Source: a virus
Virus record (IMG/VR): IMGVR_UViG_3300020411_002168
Span: 1 to 31,100 of that record
Reading direction: 5' to 3' (one strand)
Length of the DNA stretch: 31,100 bases
The translations under genes were made by a program, and so were the position numbers. Below the pieces are notes generated by a model. It had not been told where the DNA came from. It saw nothing but the letters and a program-made list of their open reading frames with translations, and did no database searches. Below are positions 1 to 8,114 of this stretch, in pieces (positions within the stretch are counted from its first letter, which is position 1; each line of letters begins with the position of its first letter).

Positions 1-55
1 CTGGCTTGTTTGTTGGGGTGGGCATAGGAACTGGCTTGTTTGTTGGGGTGGGCAT
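1..55 (-). repeat. 30-bp tandem repeat in collagen-like gene
   Basis: Bases 1-25 and 31-55 are identical, giving a 30-base period. On the minus strand each unit encodes the ten residues MPTPTNKPVP or the matching part. The array is cut by the window edge, so the number of copies is unknown. It lies directly after the Gly-X-Y segment and is probably a flexible linker that varies by slippage. Confidence 0.85.
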
Positions 56-1141
56 TGTAGCAGGGGTAGCACTTCCTCTTTGTCCAGAAGCTCCTGTAGC
101 TCCTGTAGCTCCTGTAGCTCCTGTAGCTCCTCCTGCTGGACCAGCTGCTCCAGTGGCTCCCGTGGGTCCAGGCTGGCCATAATATCTCAACTCTTGCACT
201 TGCCTAGGGGGCATACGCTTCAATAAGTCTAGTTCTTCTTTAGTCATATCTGGTTGACCTGTGGGTTTAGGAGGAATTTCTCCTGTAAATAGAGATTGTT
301 CGGCAGCAGGTTTGGTAGGAGGTTTGGTAGGAGATTTGGGGGGCTGGTCGAATACTCCCTTACGCTCAAGATCGGATTTCAATCCAGCAAGTGCTTCTTC
401 GGCGCTTTGCATTGGTGACTCCTCCTTGGACTCACCGCGCTCCTCCTTGGAAACATCACCATACAATTCTGGACGGTCATAAGTCGTTACTGTCCCATCT
501 CCCCGCAGGCCCCCATCGGGTGGCTCTTGAATGAACCAATCAGGTTGACCAGTATTGCTTGGATTAATTTCTTTATCACCTCTTTCCCATGCATCAAAAC
601 CCTTGCCAAAGGCAGGAACAGAACCGCCTGGTCCGTAGGCTTCAAAGTTGGGTGTATAGATGTCTCCCTCTTTCCCCCATGGCCATTTAGTTGCCCCTGC
701 ATGCATTTCTTGCTCAGACTTATGAAAAGGGGCATTTCGAGGAAGACCAAAAGCATTTAGACCCGCATCCTCATGGTCTCCCAAACCAAAAAAGATGTTG
801 CCAATGTCCCCCCTAAGATCTTTTGCAAATTCACGACCAGTTATTGCCTTATACTGAAACATGAATTCCTTAGCCAATTCGTCACTATTTGACCAATCAT
901 AGGACCCGTCATCCCTAGGCACAGATACCCCTTGAATTACTTTGCCTATACTCTGGACAGTCTTTAATTGCGTTCCTGTACCGTCAAGGGCTGGAACCAT
1001 CCTCTTGGCTAACTGTTTAGCAAACTCTATTTTACCAGCCTTACTTAGGTCAGAGTATTTTTTTTGCCCTTTTGTGGACTTGACTGGTTCCGGTTCTTCA
1101 ACCGCTTTTTCTTTAGTCTTAGAAGCTGGCATAGCTGGCAT
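1..1141 (-). CDS. Collagen-like phage structural protein, cut by left edge
   Basis: An open frame of about 380 codons starts at ATG 1141-1139 and is still open at base 1, so the C-terminus is missing. The first 300 or so residues are hydrophilic with short Lys/Glu and Pro-rich stretches (KSPTKPPTKP). They are followed by Gly-X-Y triplets (GPTGATGAAGPAGGATGATG) and then a Pro/Thr repeat, MPTPTNKPVP, seen almost twice. Collagen-like Gly-X-Y segments in phages usually form trimeric stalks in tail fibres or head appendages. The gene lies downstream of the large terminase on the same strand, which fits a virion or packaging-associated product. A second in-frame ATG lies at 1132. A G-rich run about 14 bases upstream is a weak ribosome site. 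The coding status is firm; the virion role is inferred from the triplets alone. Confidence 0.8.
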   Translation of the reverse strand, partial: MPAMPASKTKEKAVEEPEPVKSTKGQKKYSDLSKAGKIEFAKQLAKRMVPALDGTGTQLKTVQSIGKVIQGVSVPRDDGSYDWSNSDELAKEFMFQYKAITGREFAKDLRGDIGNIFFGLGDHEDAGLNAFGLPRNAPFHKSEQEMHAGATKWPWGKEGDIYTPNFEAYGPGGSVPAFGKGFDAWERGDKEINPSNTGQPDWFIQEPPDGGLRGDGTVTTYDRPELYGDVSKEERGESKEESPMQSAEEALAGLKSDLERKGVFDQPPKSPTKPPTKPAAEQSLFTGEIPPKPTGQPDMTKEELDLLKRMPPRQVQELRYYGQPGPTGATGAAGPAGGATGATGATGATGASGQRGSATPATMPTPTNKPVPMPTPTNKP

Positions 1142-1191
1142 AGCTATAAATTTAACCCCCTTTATAGGGATCGCAATAGCGTAGATTGTAT

Positions 1192-1254
1192 TGTCAACCC
1201 CTTAATAAAAACTCTCATATGTAACGTACTTAATTATTTGCAAATAATTAAGTA
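1192..1254 (-). promoter_or_regulatory. Palindrome plus -35-like element (promoter cassette, copy 1)
   Basis: Bases 1227-1254 form a perfect 28-base palindrome centred on TTATTTGCAAATAA. On the minus strand it is followed, 36 bases after the core TTTGCAAATAA, by TTGACA (1197-1192). The stretch AGTTTTTATTAAGGGG precedes the hexamer. No good -10 element sits 17 bases further on; the best is TGCGAT at 16. The whole layout recurs at 30268-30323. It lies between the terminase and the collagen-like gene, so it would drive the latter. The palindrome has no T-tract and looks more like a dimer-binding operator than a terminator. The pattern is seen; promoter function is inferred. Confidence 0.5.
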
Positions 1255-1275
1255 ACCCTATTAGGGAAGGTTTTA

Positions 1276-3069
1276 TTAAGTGCCGGCCAGATTATCCACC
1301 GTTAGCACATTTGAGAGACCCTTTAGAGTTCTCCGCTGTCGAGCCATGCCAGATCCTGTTGTATCCTCCACAGGATCAACAGCAACCAAACCGTGACGCT
1401 GTCTCGCCAAGTCGATACATAGGAAGGCAGCGTCTGCTAAGTCAGGGCTTCTTCCAAATCGGGATTTGTAATCTGGCTTTGACTCTATCTTCATGCGTAG
1501 AGTTGCCCCCTTCACCATGTCATAAAACCTACCTGTTATCTCTTGGGCTAATTCATTAGAAATACCAAACAGTTGTTTAGTTCGGACGAACTCCTTGCCA
1601 ACAAACCATAATTCACTGACCCTATTTACATACAATTCCTGTCCCACCATTTTACTATTTGCAGAAACCCGACGATCAGAAGCTTTCCCCCCGAATGATA
1701 CCCGTAAAAACTGGTCACTCCACTCCCCCGCAAGGACATCGCAAAAAGGAGCGCCGGCTCCTGTTGCGTCTACTGCAACGTCTTGGGCTTGAATTTTTCG
1801 TTTCTCGCAAGCCTCCTTCACCTGGCGCACAATCTGATAAGTGCGTGGCACAGAACTGTTGGTGGCATCGTCATTGAGATGAAGAGCCTCCCCAAGCTCA
1901 CAAACATATTGTCCACTTTTATTATAACCTACTCGTCCAGTATACAGAATTGTTCTGTCGCCTCCATTAGTAAACGCTGGGTCTAGCCCCGCTATATTTG
2001 TTGGGGTTCCCTCCCAATCAACGCTACTCATAGCTCCCGATCTTGCTATCTCCGCTTCGTTATATATGCCTTCTGTTTCATCAGAGTCGAAGAAAACAGC
2101 GCGGACCATTCGCATATATCCTCGTGACTCCTGACCCAATAAGGCTTTGTCCTCGTCGAGTTTACTTATAGTTGGTAGCCAAGGGTAAATTGTTTCCCCT
2201 GCCAAAACATTGGGGCTTTTTTCTGCATCGAAACGGAGGTATTGACCTCCCCACTTTGTGTCCCATTTTTCATCCGTATTTGTATCAACAGACTCCCAAC
2301 CATGCTTTGGTTCACTCCATACGCCAAAGGCATCGAAGCGACTGTTGGGGTTACTCATACCTATCATTTGAAATGATGGGTTTTTGGAAAGGTTTGTTAG
2401 ACCAGCCTGTAGGATTGCTTCACTGAGTTCCGACAATTCGTCCGCAACGACAATACAACGCTTTTGTTTGATACCGATAAATTTGCCTACCGCCTCTCGT
2501 GTCTTGCTCTTTTCGGCAGCAATCAGGGATAATCCGGCGCGTTCCACCAGATTTCCTTGCTCATTGATATAGGCGGCATTTCCAATTGAGTCCCTAATCT
2601 TTATTGGTGCGCCATCAATTGCGGAGAGCATGGAAATAACAGAACCCCAAATACGTTTACGCGCTTCTCGTAGAGTTGTGGACGTAAGTAGCACCAATGT
2701 ATCCCTTGGGGCAGACAACCAAGATATAATCCCCCACGCTGCCATTGTGTGGCTTTTACCAGATGAAGCAGCCCCACCAATTGAAACATACTTATTTCTT
2801 ATAACGGCACGGATCATTTCTTCGGCCCATGGATGACGAACCATCAATGGTTCCGGTAAGTCATCATGGTTGAACAACTCATCGCACACTCTCCAAAAAT
2901 AATACTCCCGCGCTTTATAATTATCGTGGTGTGCAAAACCATAAAGAAGAGCCGTCAAAATACTAGTTGGTGGAATAAGTATTCCGCCAACATCCATTTT
3001 ATGTGAAACAGCTTCTATCCTTGGTTCATAGATATGAAGCTTACGACTAGCTGAACTTGAATTAACCAT
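1276..3069 (-). CDS. terL: Terminase large subunit
   Basis: This 597-residue protein is the packaging motor: an ATPase that pumps DNA into proheads and a nuclease that cuts concatemers. The ATPase shows a Walker A variant GGAASSGKS (about 98-106) and Walker B CIVVADE (about 205-211). The RNase H-like nuclease shows acidic residues in GLDPAF (D363), VAVDATG (D434) and SPDLADAAF (D543, D546). The length is at the upper end for the family. The ATG at 3069 gives a short N-terminal extension; Met25 is an alternative start. The start lies only 25 bases from the divergent small-terminase-like gene, so the promoter must overlap coding sequence. The minus-strand ATTATA complement (TATAAT at 3090-3085) is a possible -10. 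Confidence 0.95.
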   Translation of the reverse strand: MVNSSSASRKLHIYEPRIEAVSHKMDVGGILIPPTSILTALLYGFAHHDNYKAREYYFWRVCDELFNHDDLPEPLMVRHPWAEEMIRAVIRNKYVSIGGAASSGKSHTMAAWGIISWLSAPRDTLVLLTSTTLREARKRIWGSVISMLSAIDGAPIKIRDSIGNAAYINEQGNLVERAGLSLIAAEKSKTREAVGKFIGIKQKRCIVVADELSELSEAILQAGLTNLSKNPSFQMIGMSNPNSRFDAFGVWSEPKHGWESVDTNTDEKWDTKWGGQYLRFDAEKSPNVLAGETIYPWLPTISKLDEDKALLGQESRGYMRMVRAVFFDSDETEGIYNEAEIARSGAMSSVDWEGTPTNIAGLDPAFTNGGDRTILYTGRVGYNKSGQYVCELGEALHLNDDATNSSVPRTYQIVRQVKEACEKRKIQAQDVAVDATGAGAPFCDVLAGEWSDQFLRVSFGGKASDRRVSANSKMVGQELYVNRVSELWFVGKEFVRTKQLFGISNELAQEITGRFYDMVKGATLRMKIESKPDYKSRFGRSPDLADAAFLCIDLARQRHGLVAVDPVEDTTGSGMARQRRTLKGLSNVLTVDNLAGT

Positions 3070-3085
3070 TAAAGAATAGTATATA
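3057..3085 (+). promoter_or_regulatory. Candidate plus-strand promoter of replication operon
   Basis: TTGAAT (3057-3062), 17 bases, then TATATA (3080-3085), with the GTG start of the next gene only 9 bases further on. If used, the transcript would be nearly leaderless. The -35 lies inside the first codons of the divergent terminase gene. The region is very AT-rich, so chance similarity is possible. A promoter-like sequence with the same -35, the same 17-base gap and the same distance to the start codon precedes the gene at 31009. Confidence 0.4.
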
Positions 3086-3094
3086 TTATATGAA

Positions 3095-3691
3095 GTGGCT
3101 AAGATAACACAAAAACAGGAGCTAGTTAGACGTGCTTTAGAACTGTATAATCAGGACTATAAGCTCGTAAACATTGCACGAGAATTAAATATTCACCCGT
3201 CCACGCTACGCCGCTGGTTGCGTGAAGTAGGTGCAAAGCCTAAAAAAAATCCACACGGACCAAACCCGAAGCCAGAAGACACGGATCCTCTTGAGACAGC
3301 ACTCAACGCTAACTTGGGGGAAGCAACAGATGATGCCATTAAGTTGGCACAACATGATGCTAGGAATGAAGAAGACCAATCAATGATGGAGCTTGCAGAT
3401 GCTCAAACGTCACCAGCTGAAAAATACCAATCATATATTGCAGCAGCTGGCGTCAAGCTCCTGCGGGACGCCATTAAAAACTTGAGGGGTCCTCGCTCCG
3501 TGCGGGAGCTATCAGAATTAGACCAACTGATAAGGAGAAACCTGGGGTTAAACGCCAAGAGTGGTGGCGGGACAGGTAAAGTCCAAATTGACATTTCGAT
3601 ACTTAATAACACAAAAGCAGATAGAGGGGGTGGCGCTGTAAAGGTTAGTCCTACCAAAATAATTGATGCGGAGCCTCTAGATGACTCTTGA
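3095..3691 (+). CDS. terS: Probable terminase small subunit (HTH protein)
   Basis: A 198-residue protein starting at GTG 3095; no usable ATG lies near. Residues about 10-45 form a helix-turn-helix (LVNIARELNIHPSTLRRWL) of the kind found in phage small terminases and transposase-like DNA-binding proteins. The C-terminal half contains LSELDQLIRRNLGLN, followed by a Gly-rich segment and a beta-like tail (VQIDISILNN), which resembles small terminase C-termini. Small terminases recognise the packaging site and stimulate the large subunit. Here the gene lies head to head with terL rather than upstream in the same operon, which is unusual, and it leads the replication operon. A transcription regulator is the main alternative. 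No Shine-Dalgarno sequence is visible. Confidence 0.7.
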   Translation: MAKITQKQELVRRALELYNQDYKLVNIARELNIHPSTLRRWLREVGAKPKKNPHGPNPKPEDTDPLETALNANLGEATDDAIKLAQHDARNEEDQSMMELADAQTSPAEKYQSYIAAAGVKLLRDAIKNLRGPRSVRELSELDQLIRRNLGLNAKSGGGTGKVQIDISILNNTKADRGGGAVKVSPTKIIDAEPLDDS

Positions 3692-3693
3692 TT

Positions 3694-3963
3694 ATGTCTG
3701 AAGAAAAAGCTTATGAAGAGCCGGAAAGTACACTGTTGCTCTATTCAGGACTAGAGGATGCCTTCATAGGCACTGTCGAGACCTACGGTAGACCACCTGT
3801 GGCCTGTTACTCAAAGAAAATTACCTTGAGTCTGCTACAGTCTAATTTTGAATTAACAGAAGAAGAGGCTCGTGATAAATATGAATATGAGTATCTCCAG
3901 TCAAACTTTGATGTAGCCACTCCTGTATTCCTAGATGATGAACCTCCCCCCATTATTTCCTGA
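3694..3963 (+). CDS. Small conserved phage protein, unknown function
   Basis: An 89-residue acidic protein. ATG 3694 is preferred over the TTG at 3688 because it lies just after the TGA of the previous gene (3689-3691). The central core GLEDAFIGTVETYG...ACYSKK...LSLL and the ending PVFLDD match a layout I associate with a small protein common in phage genomes, but I know no function for it. It looks distantly related to the last gene of this operon (12130-12405): both carry G-[LI]-[ED]-[DN]-x-F-[IV]-G, a central Tyr-Lys segment and a terminal PVF[LI]D. The frame overlaps the next gene by 29 bases. Confidence 0.75.
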   Translation: MSEEKAYEEPESTLLLYSGLEDAFIGTVETYGRPPVACYSKKITLSLLQSNFELTEEEARDKYEYEYLQSNFDVATPVFLDDEPPPIIS

Positions 3964-4186
3964 CAGGCTACTTGTCACAAACCCCAAGGCACTTGTGAGA
4001 GAAGATGTTCCTCCACGAGATTTCAAGTTTGTGACCATATCCCTGATGGGCGACTACTACTTAGTAGTCCCGTGTATTGCCAAGGAAGTTTACTTCCTGC
4101 AAATGTTGGGAAAAAACATAGATGTGTTCTTGCCTACCGAAGGCGAGGGGTTGCTCGTCCGTAAAAAAGCCATAGACTCCCTGTGA
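3935..4186 (+). CDS. Hypothetical protein, 83 residues
   Basis: Not recognised. The frame begins with two adjacent ATG codons (3935, 3938) inside the end of the previous gene and ends in a TGA that overlaps the next gene's GTG (GTGA, 4183-4186). That chain of overlaps is typical of the operon and supports real coding. The product is small and mixed, with a hydrophobic beta-like core (FKFVTISLMGDYYLVVPCIA), and shows no signal peptide, metal site or coiled coil. No function can be given. Confidence 0.6.
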   Translation: MMNLPPLFPDRLLVTNPKALVREDVPPRDFKFVTISLMGDYYLVVPCIAKEVYFLQMLGKNIDVFLPTEGEGLLVRKKAIDSL

Positions 4187-4659
4187 TCATCGGAGTTGAT
4201 AATGGTCTGACGGGAGGGCTTGTTGCCATCTCAAAATGCACAGGTGCAGTTATAGACAAGACCGTTATGCCTACCCTTCATCGGCTCAAGAAAAGGGAGG
4301 TAGATACAAGGAAGGTATATGAGTGGATCATGTCCTTGGAATCTGATTTTGAATTGGCAATAGAGGAACCATTGCACCACGCCAGGTCGTCACAAGCGGT
4401 ACGCTCCATGGCTTTATCTTTTGGGAAGCTGTTAGGCTTGGCTGAGAGCCGACAGTGGAAAGTGAACTGCATTAGTGTTCACAAGTGGCAAAAGGTCATG
4501 TTGGGTCGTGTCCCTAAAGGGAAGACCAAGGAGGTAGCCTTGGCAGTGGCCAACGAGATCGCACCCGAAGAATGCTGGCTAAAGAGCAAGAGGGCTTCCA
4601 AGCCTCATGATGGGATGATTGACGCCTTTTTAATTGCTCGCTTTATGCGAGGAAAATAA
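4183..4659 (+). CDS. RuvC-like Holliday junction resolvase
   Basis: A 158-residue protein with GTG start in a GTGA overlap. The N-terminus IIGVDNGLTGGLVAI carries the first catalytic Asp of the RNase H/RuvC fold. LAIEEPLHHARSSQAVRSM supplies the central Glu with the usual following helix, and HDGMIDAFLIARF supplies the C-terminal Asp. The length fits phage RuvC-like resolvases. These enzymes cut four-way junctions and debranch replicating DNA before packaging, which suits its place in a replication operon upstream of a helicase. Specificity cannot be read from sequence. Confidence 0.88.
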   Translation: MIIGVDNGLTGGLVAISKCTGAVIDKTVMPTLHRLKKREVDTRKVYEWIMSLESDFELAIEEPLHHARSSQAVRSMALSFGKLLGLAESRQWKVNCISVHKWQKVMLGRVPKGKTKEVALAVANEIAPEECWLKSKRASKPHDGMIDAFLIARFMRGK

Positions 4660-4704
4660 AATTGGACAAGAACTTGACTAACGATTATAGTCTCTCCCGT
4701 TCTT

Positions 4705-5997
4705 ATGAAAGCACTTTATCCCAAGCAGGGGGAAGCCGCCGACTTCTTCCTTAGCGTCCTAATGGATGGTGGCAACACCATTGACACATCAAGTGTCGGG
4801 ACAGGCAAAACTGTTGTTGCTGCTGAACTAGCATACCAGCTAAACCAGCCAGTAGCTGTCATCTGCCCCAAGGCGATTATCCCAAGCTGGGAGCGTGAAC
4901 TGGAAGAATTTGGTGTAACCCCTGAGTTTGTTCTCAATTACGAAAAAATCAGGACGGGTAAAACGCCTCACATGACAAAGCGGGGTAAAAAAATAATGAA
5001 GTGGCATCTCCCGAAAGATACGCTGGTCTTTGTTGATGAAATCCACAAGTGTAAGGGACCATACACACAGAATGCACAACTTGTTATCTCATTGGTTCAG
5101 CAGGGGTATCAAGTTCACGGAATGAGTGCGACAGCTTGTGAGGATCCTACTGAGATGAGAGCCATCGGTTACCTCTTAGGTTTACACAACTTAAACAAAA
5201 GCGATGGTGAAAAGAAAAATTGGTACTCATGGATGCTTGCCAACGGCTGCGCTCAGGATCAGTGGAACCAATGGAGACTTTTAAGTCGCTCCAAGCTAAC
5301 TGCTGTAAAAGAATCTATTTATGGGATTAACGGATACCGCTTAACGGTGGCGGACTTTCCTGACTCTTTTAGAGCAAACCGTGTTTTTATTGAACCCGTG
5401 CAATTTGCTGACTCCAAGAAAATCATAAAGGCATATGACGACCTTGGCATCACCCCAACAATCATTCAGGAATATATTGAGCAAGGCTCAGTTACAGAAA
5501 GTGAGCATATTTTAGTAAACCTTCTCCGTGCTAGAATGCTAGCTGAAAGCTTTAAGACACCCTGTATTGCTGAACACGCGGAAGATTTAGTAAGCCAAGG
5601 CAACTCTGTTGTGATATTCCTTAACTTTAGAGAGAGTATGGACGCCTTGTGTGAACGGCTTAACTGCCGACGGATTGATGGGGGGCAGACTGCTAAGGAA
5701 AGGCAGTGCGTAGTTGATGCTTTCCAGGCGGATGAACTGCATGTTATTGCCGTCAACACAGCAGCTGGTGGTGTTGGGTTGTCACTCCATGACACCCATG
5801 GTAACCGTCAAAGGATAAGTCTTATAAGCCCTTCCTTTTCTGCTAAGGACCACTTACAAACCTTGGGTCGCATTCACCGTAACGGAGCCAAATCGGATGC
5901 ACTACAGAAGATTCTCGTGACCGCAGACTCCATTGAGGAAAACGTCATGAAAGCAATTAACAAAAAACTCAGAAATTTAACTGCCTTGCACGGATAA
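4705..5997 (+). CDS. SF2 DNA helicase / ATPase
   Basis: A 430-residue superfamily 2 helicase. Motif I is SSVGTGKT (29-36), motif II is VDEIH (about 110-114), motif III is GMSAT (about 139-143), motif V is NTAAGGVGLSL (about 350) and motif VI is GRIHRNG (about 388). The layout, with a DEIH box and a compact second RecA-like domain, resembles phage DEAD/SNF2-type helicases that remodel forks or recombination intermediates. It follows the resolvase after 45 bases, and the two may process branched DNA together. No Shine-Dalgarno sequence precedes ATG 4705. Direction of travel and substrate cannot be told from sequence. Confidence 0.92.
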   Translation: MKALYPKQGEAADFFLSVLMDGGNTIDTSSVGTGKTVVAAELAYQLNQPVAVICPKAIIPSWERELEEFGVTPEFVLNYEKIRTGKTPHMTKRGKKIMKWHLPKDTLVFVDEIHKCKGPYTQNAQLVISLVQQGYQVHGMSATACEDPTEMRAIGYLLGLHNLNKSDGEKKNWYSWMLANGCAQDQWNQWRLLSRSKLTAVKESIYGINGYRLTVADFPDSFRANRVFIEPVQFADSKKIIKAYDDLGITPTIIQEYIEQGSVTESEHILVNLLRARMLAESFKTPCIAEHAEDLVSQGNSVVIFLNFRESMDALCERLNCRRIDGGQTAKERQCVVDAFQADELHVIAVNTAAGGVGLSLHDTHGNRQRISLISPSFSAKDHLQTLGRIHRNGAKSDALQKILVTADSIEENVMKAINKKLRNLTALHG

Positions 5998-5999
5998 TT

Positions 6000-6081
6000 T
6001 AGGCTTCAGGACTAGAGTCGTAGGAGAGCTACGGACAGAGGTTGTTTATGTTGTTCCTCGTCATTTAACACCTGGAGCCTA
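6000..6081 (+). ncRNA. Structured RNA leader (three-way junction) before nuclease gene
   Basis: The gap between the helicase and nuclease genes folds by eye into a three-way junction. The outer stem is 6000-6010 with 6071-6081 (11 pairs, one G-U). Hairpin 1 is CGTAG/CTACG (6019-6023/6029-6033). Directly adjacent is hairpin 2, GAC, bulged A6037, GAGG (6034-6041) with CCTCGTC (6056-6062) and a 14-base U-rich loop. The outer stem contains GGAG (6074-6077), the only purine-rich candidate ribosome site before ATG 6092. Hairpin 2 recurs before the DNA polymerase gene. The pairings are seen; the regulatory role is inferred. Confidence 0.5.
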
Positions 6082-6091
6082 CCTATTTAAA

Positions 6092-7210
6092 ATGAAAGAC
6101 ACACCAGACCACACAAGTAGAGACCACGCGGAATTTAGTCCGTCATCGTTGAAGTATGTTGCAGCCTGTTCTGGCTATAATGGTCGGTCAGGCACAAGTG
6201 CCGCCGCTGAGAAGGGAACCAGGATTCATGAAGCCTTGGAGATTAGGGACTACTCCGCGCTCCATGATGAGGAAGAGATGGACATCTATGAGCGGATTGT
6301 TCGAGATGAAGAAGAATTCCTTAACACTATTATTGGTGATGCAGAGCGAACCGAATACAATGAGGTTGTTGTAGACGTAACCTTAGATGGAACAAGCACT
6401 TGGGGAACTTGTGACCGTCTAACAATCTACGGTAACAAGGCAGTCATGGGGGACTATAAGACCGGGATCAGTGTTATAGATACACCTACAGAGAATTGGC
6501 AAGCCAAGGCTTACACAGCAGGGGCTTTCCAAAAATTTCCTAAGTTAGACGAGATTATATTTGTTTTCTACATTCCTGTGCGAGACGAGGTTCTTCACGG
6601 TAAGTTTACGAGAGATGACCTCCCACAACTCATTAAGGACTTGTCATATGTCATCAAGTCAGGTGAGTTGATCAGACCCCAATGGGAAGATGGAACCCCT
6701 GACTTGGATAAGCTCTCGCCCAACATAAACTGCCGGTTCTGCGCTTACGAAGAACGCTGCCCCGCGCTAGGAGCAATTGCTATTGAAGTAGCCAATCGTG
6801 TTGCTGAAAACACACTGCCTAAAACGGATATCGTGGATCCTGAAGACCCTGAGACATTGGAACAGTTATGGTCTGTAGCTAAAATTGTTACTAATTGGGC
6901 TACACGGATTAAGGCGAAAGCTATAGCAATGGCCAAGGATGGCACGGAATTCCCTACCCTAAGATTGCGCTCAATGGGGGCTTCCAGGAAGTGTATAAAC
7001 AATCAAAAGCTACTGGAAATAGCAGACTCTTTTGACATGGATCATGAAGAAATTGTAAAACTAGCATCTTTTCCCTTGAAAAAAATATCAGAGGCTGTAG
7101 GTAAGTCCGCCCCAGATGGCGAAAAAGGCCAAGTTGCCAGAGATTTTATGGATGCCGTAGAAGAGGCAAACATAATAGAAAAATCGGATACGAGATTCAC
7201 TCTATCCTAA
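6092..7210 (+). CDS. Cas4/RecB-like PD-(D/E)XK nuclease (DUF2800-like)
   Basis: A 372-residue nuclease. The catalytic core shows an Asp in TCDRLTI and GDYKTG (about 120-125), the D-x-K of the PD-(D/E)XK fold. One Cys near the N-terminus (C26) and three in NCRFCAYEERC (about 214, 217, 223) match the iron-sulphur cluster layout of Cas4, AddB and DUF2800 proteins. Such proteins process DNA ends in phage recombination and replication. In many phages a DUF2800 gene lies just upstream of a DUF2815 gene and a family A polymerase, and the order here is similar. The start ATG lies 10 bases after the closing stem of a structured leader. Confidence 0.85.
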   Translation: MKDTPDHTSRDHAEFSPSSLKYVAACSGYNGRSGTSAAAEKGTRIHEALEIRDYSALHDEEEMDIYERIVRDEEEFLNTIIGDAERTEYNEVVVDVTLDGTSTWGTCDRLTIYGNKAVMGDYKTGISVIDTPTENWQAKAYTAGAFQKFPKLDEIIFVFYIPVRDEVLHGKFTRDDLPQLIKDLSYVIKSGELIRPQWEDGTPDLDKLSPNINCRFCAYEERCPALGAIAIEVANRVAENTLPKTDIVDPEDPETLEQLWSVAKIVTNWATRIKAKAIAMAKDGTEFPTLRLRSMGASRKCINNQKLLEIADSFDMDHEEIVKLASFPLKKISEAVGKSAPDGEKGQVARDFMDAVEEANIIEKSDTRFTLS

Positions 7211-7240
7211 ACAGAGAAATAGTAAATATAGTATAAACAG

Positions 7241-7894
7241 ATGCCAAAAGCAGTAGAAAAGAAAAAACAGGAAGTAGTAGAAGTGGAAACACAAGAACTA
7301 ACAGAGGCCCCTAAGTGGCAAGTCACAGCGGATGATATTGATATCCCCCGCCTTAATATTAAACAGAAGTCCTCGCAGTTTGATGCAGGTGAATTTGGGT
7401 CTCTTGTCAGTGAGAAGACTCATGTTATCCTAGATCCGGGCGAGTCAACGGAAGTTATCGTAGTTAACGTCATGAAAGCTTGGCGGGAATTAACTGACTT
7501 CGGGGGAGAGAAAGGGCGTGTAGCCTATACTGAAGAGGCATACAAAGACCTTGCTAGCGATTCAGAACACGATGTGATCGAATTTGCTGACATAACCATG
7601 CTCTTCTCGAAACCTGATGGTGGTGACGAGACAGCATATCCTTTTCCAATAGGGGATAAGTTTTACTCCATGGGTAAGCTGGATGTCTCAAAGGGAGCCT
7701 ATAGAAATACCTTCAAGAGGCTGGCAACCTTTGCGGCGTTTAACCCCGATGTTCCATTGACCCAAAAGTTGTGGACGTTCAAAACGGAACTCCTTACTAG
7801 GGGCCAGGTAGCATGGTATAGCCCGTCACTTACAATCGCTGTCGGGGATGCCCCTAAAGCTGTTGTAGACTTCATGGACAAATTCACCTCTTAG
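7241..7894 (+). CDS. Hypothetical protein; possible ssDNA-binding protein
   Basis: A 217-residue protein that I do not recognise directly. The N-terminus is charged (KKKQEVVEVETQE) and is followed by a mixed beta-rich body (HVILDPGESTEVIVVNVM, WYSPSLTIAV). No nuclease, ATPase or zinc motif is visible. The neighbourhood is suggestive: the gene sits between a Cas4-like nuclease and a DNA polymerase, where DUF2815-type single-stranded DNA-binding proteins often occur. Unlike classic SSBs, its C-terminus is not acidic. The ssDNA-binding role is inference from position only. The start ATG follows an A-rich leader with no Shine-Dalgarno sequence. Confidence 0.6.
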   Translation: MPKAVEKKKQEVVEVETQELTEAPKWQVTADDIDIPRLNIKQKSSQFDAGEFGSLVSEKTHVILDPGESTEVIVVNVMKAWRELTDFGGEKGRVAYTEEAYKDLASDSEHDVIEFADITMLFSKPDGGDETAYPFPIGDKFYSMGKLDVSKGAYRNTFKRLATFAAFNPDVPLTQKLWTFKTELLTRGQVAWYSPSLTIAVGDAPKAVVDFMDKFTS

Positions 7895-7898
7895 GGAT

Positions 7899-8108
7899 AT
7901 GGATAAATCGTCTAAAGAAATAGAAGTAGTTGGAAAGCACATCCAAGAATTGGAAGGTCTACAAAATGAGTATGCTGAGAAAATAGCATTGCTTGATAGC
8001 CAACGAAATGACTTTTCAATCCTTATTGAAGCCCTCAAGAAGGAGAAATCCTTCTTAGAAGGTATAGAAACACAAGCTCCGCTTGAGCTAGCGGATGCTG
8101 AGTCTTAA
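7899..8108 (+). CDS. Small coiled-coil protein
   Basis: A 69-residue protein, almost entirely a predicted helix with heptad-like hydrophobic spacing (VVGKHIQELEGLQNEYAEKIALL). It starts five bases after the upstream stop and has AGGG four bases before the ATG, one of few ribosome-site-like sequences in the operon. Small coiled-coil proteins beside phage replication genes may bridge partners or regulate them, but no function can be assigned here. Confidence 0.65.
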   Translation: MDKSSKEIEVVGKHIQELEGLQNEYAEKIALLDSQRNDFSILIEALKKEKSFLEGIETQAPLELADAES

Positions 8109-8114
8109 AAATCC

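Noticed and set aside
1-55. CRISPR-like repeat
   Set aside because: A 30-base period without spacers, in frame with a Pro/Thr protein repeat; it is coding.
261-1255. Several short plus- and minus-strand frames at the left end
   Set aside because: They are shadows of the single long minus-strand collagen-like frame, whose sequence is far more protein-like.
1256-1266. CCCTA/TAGGG inverted repeat after terL as terminator
   Set aside because: The stem has five pairs with almost no loop and no T-tract on the minus strand.
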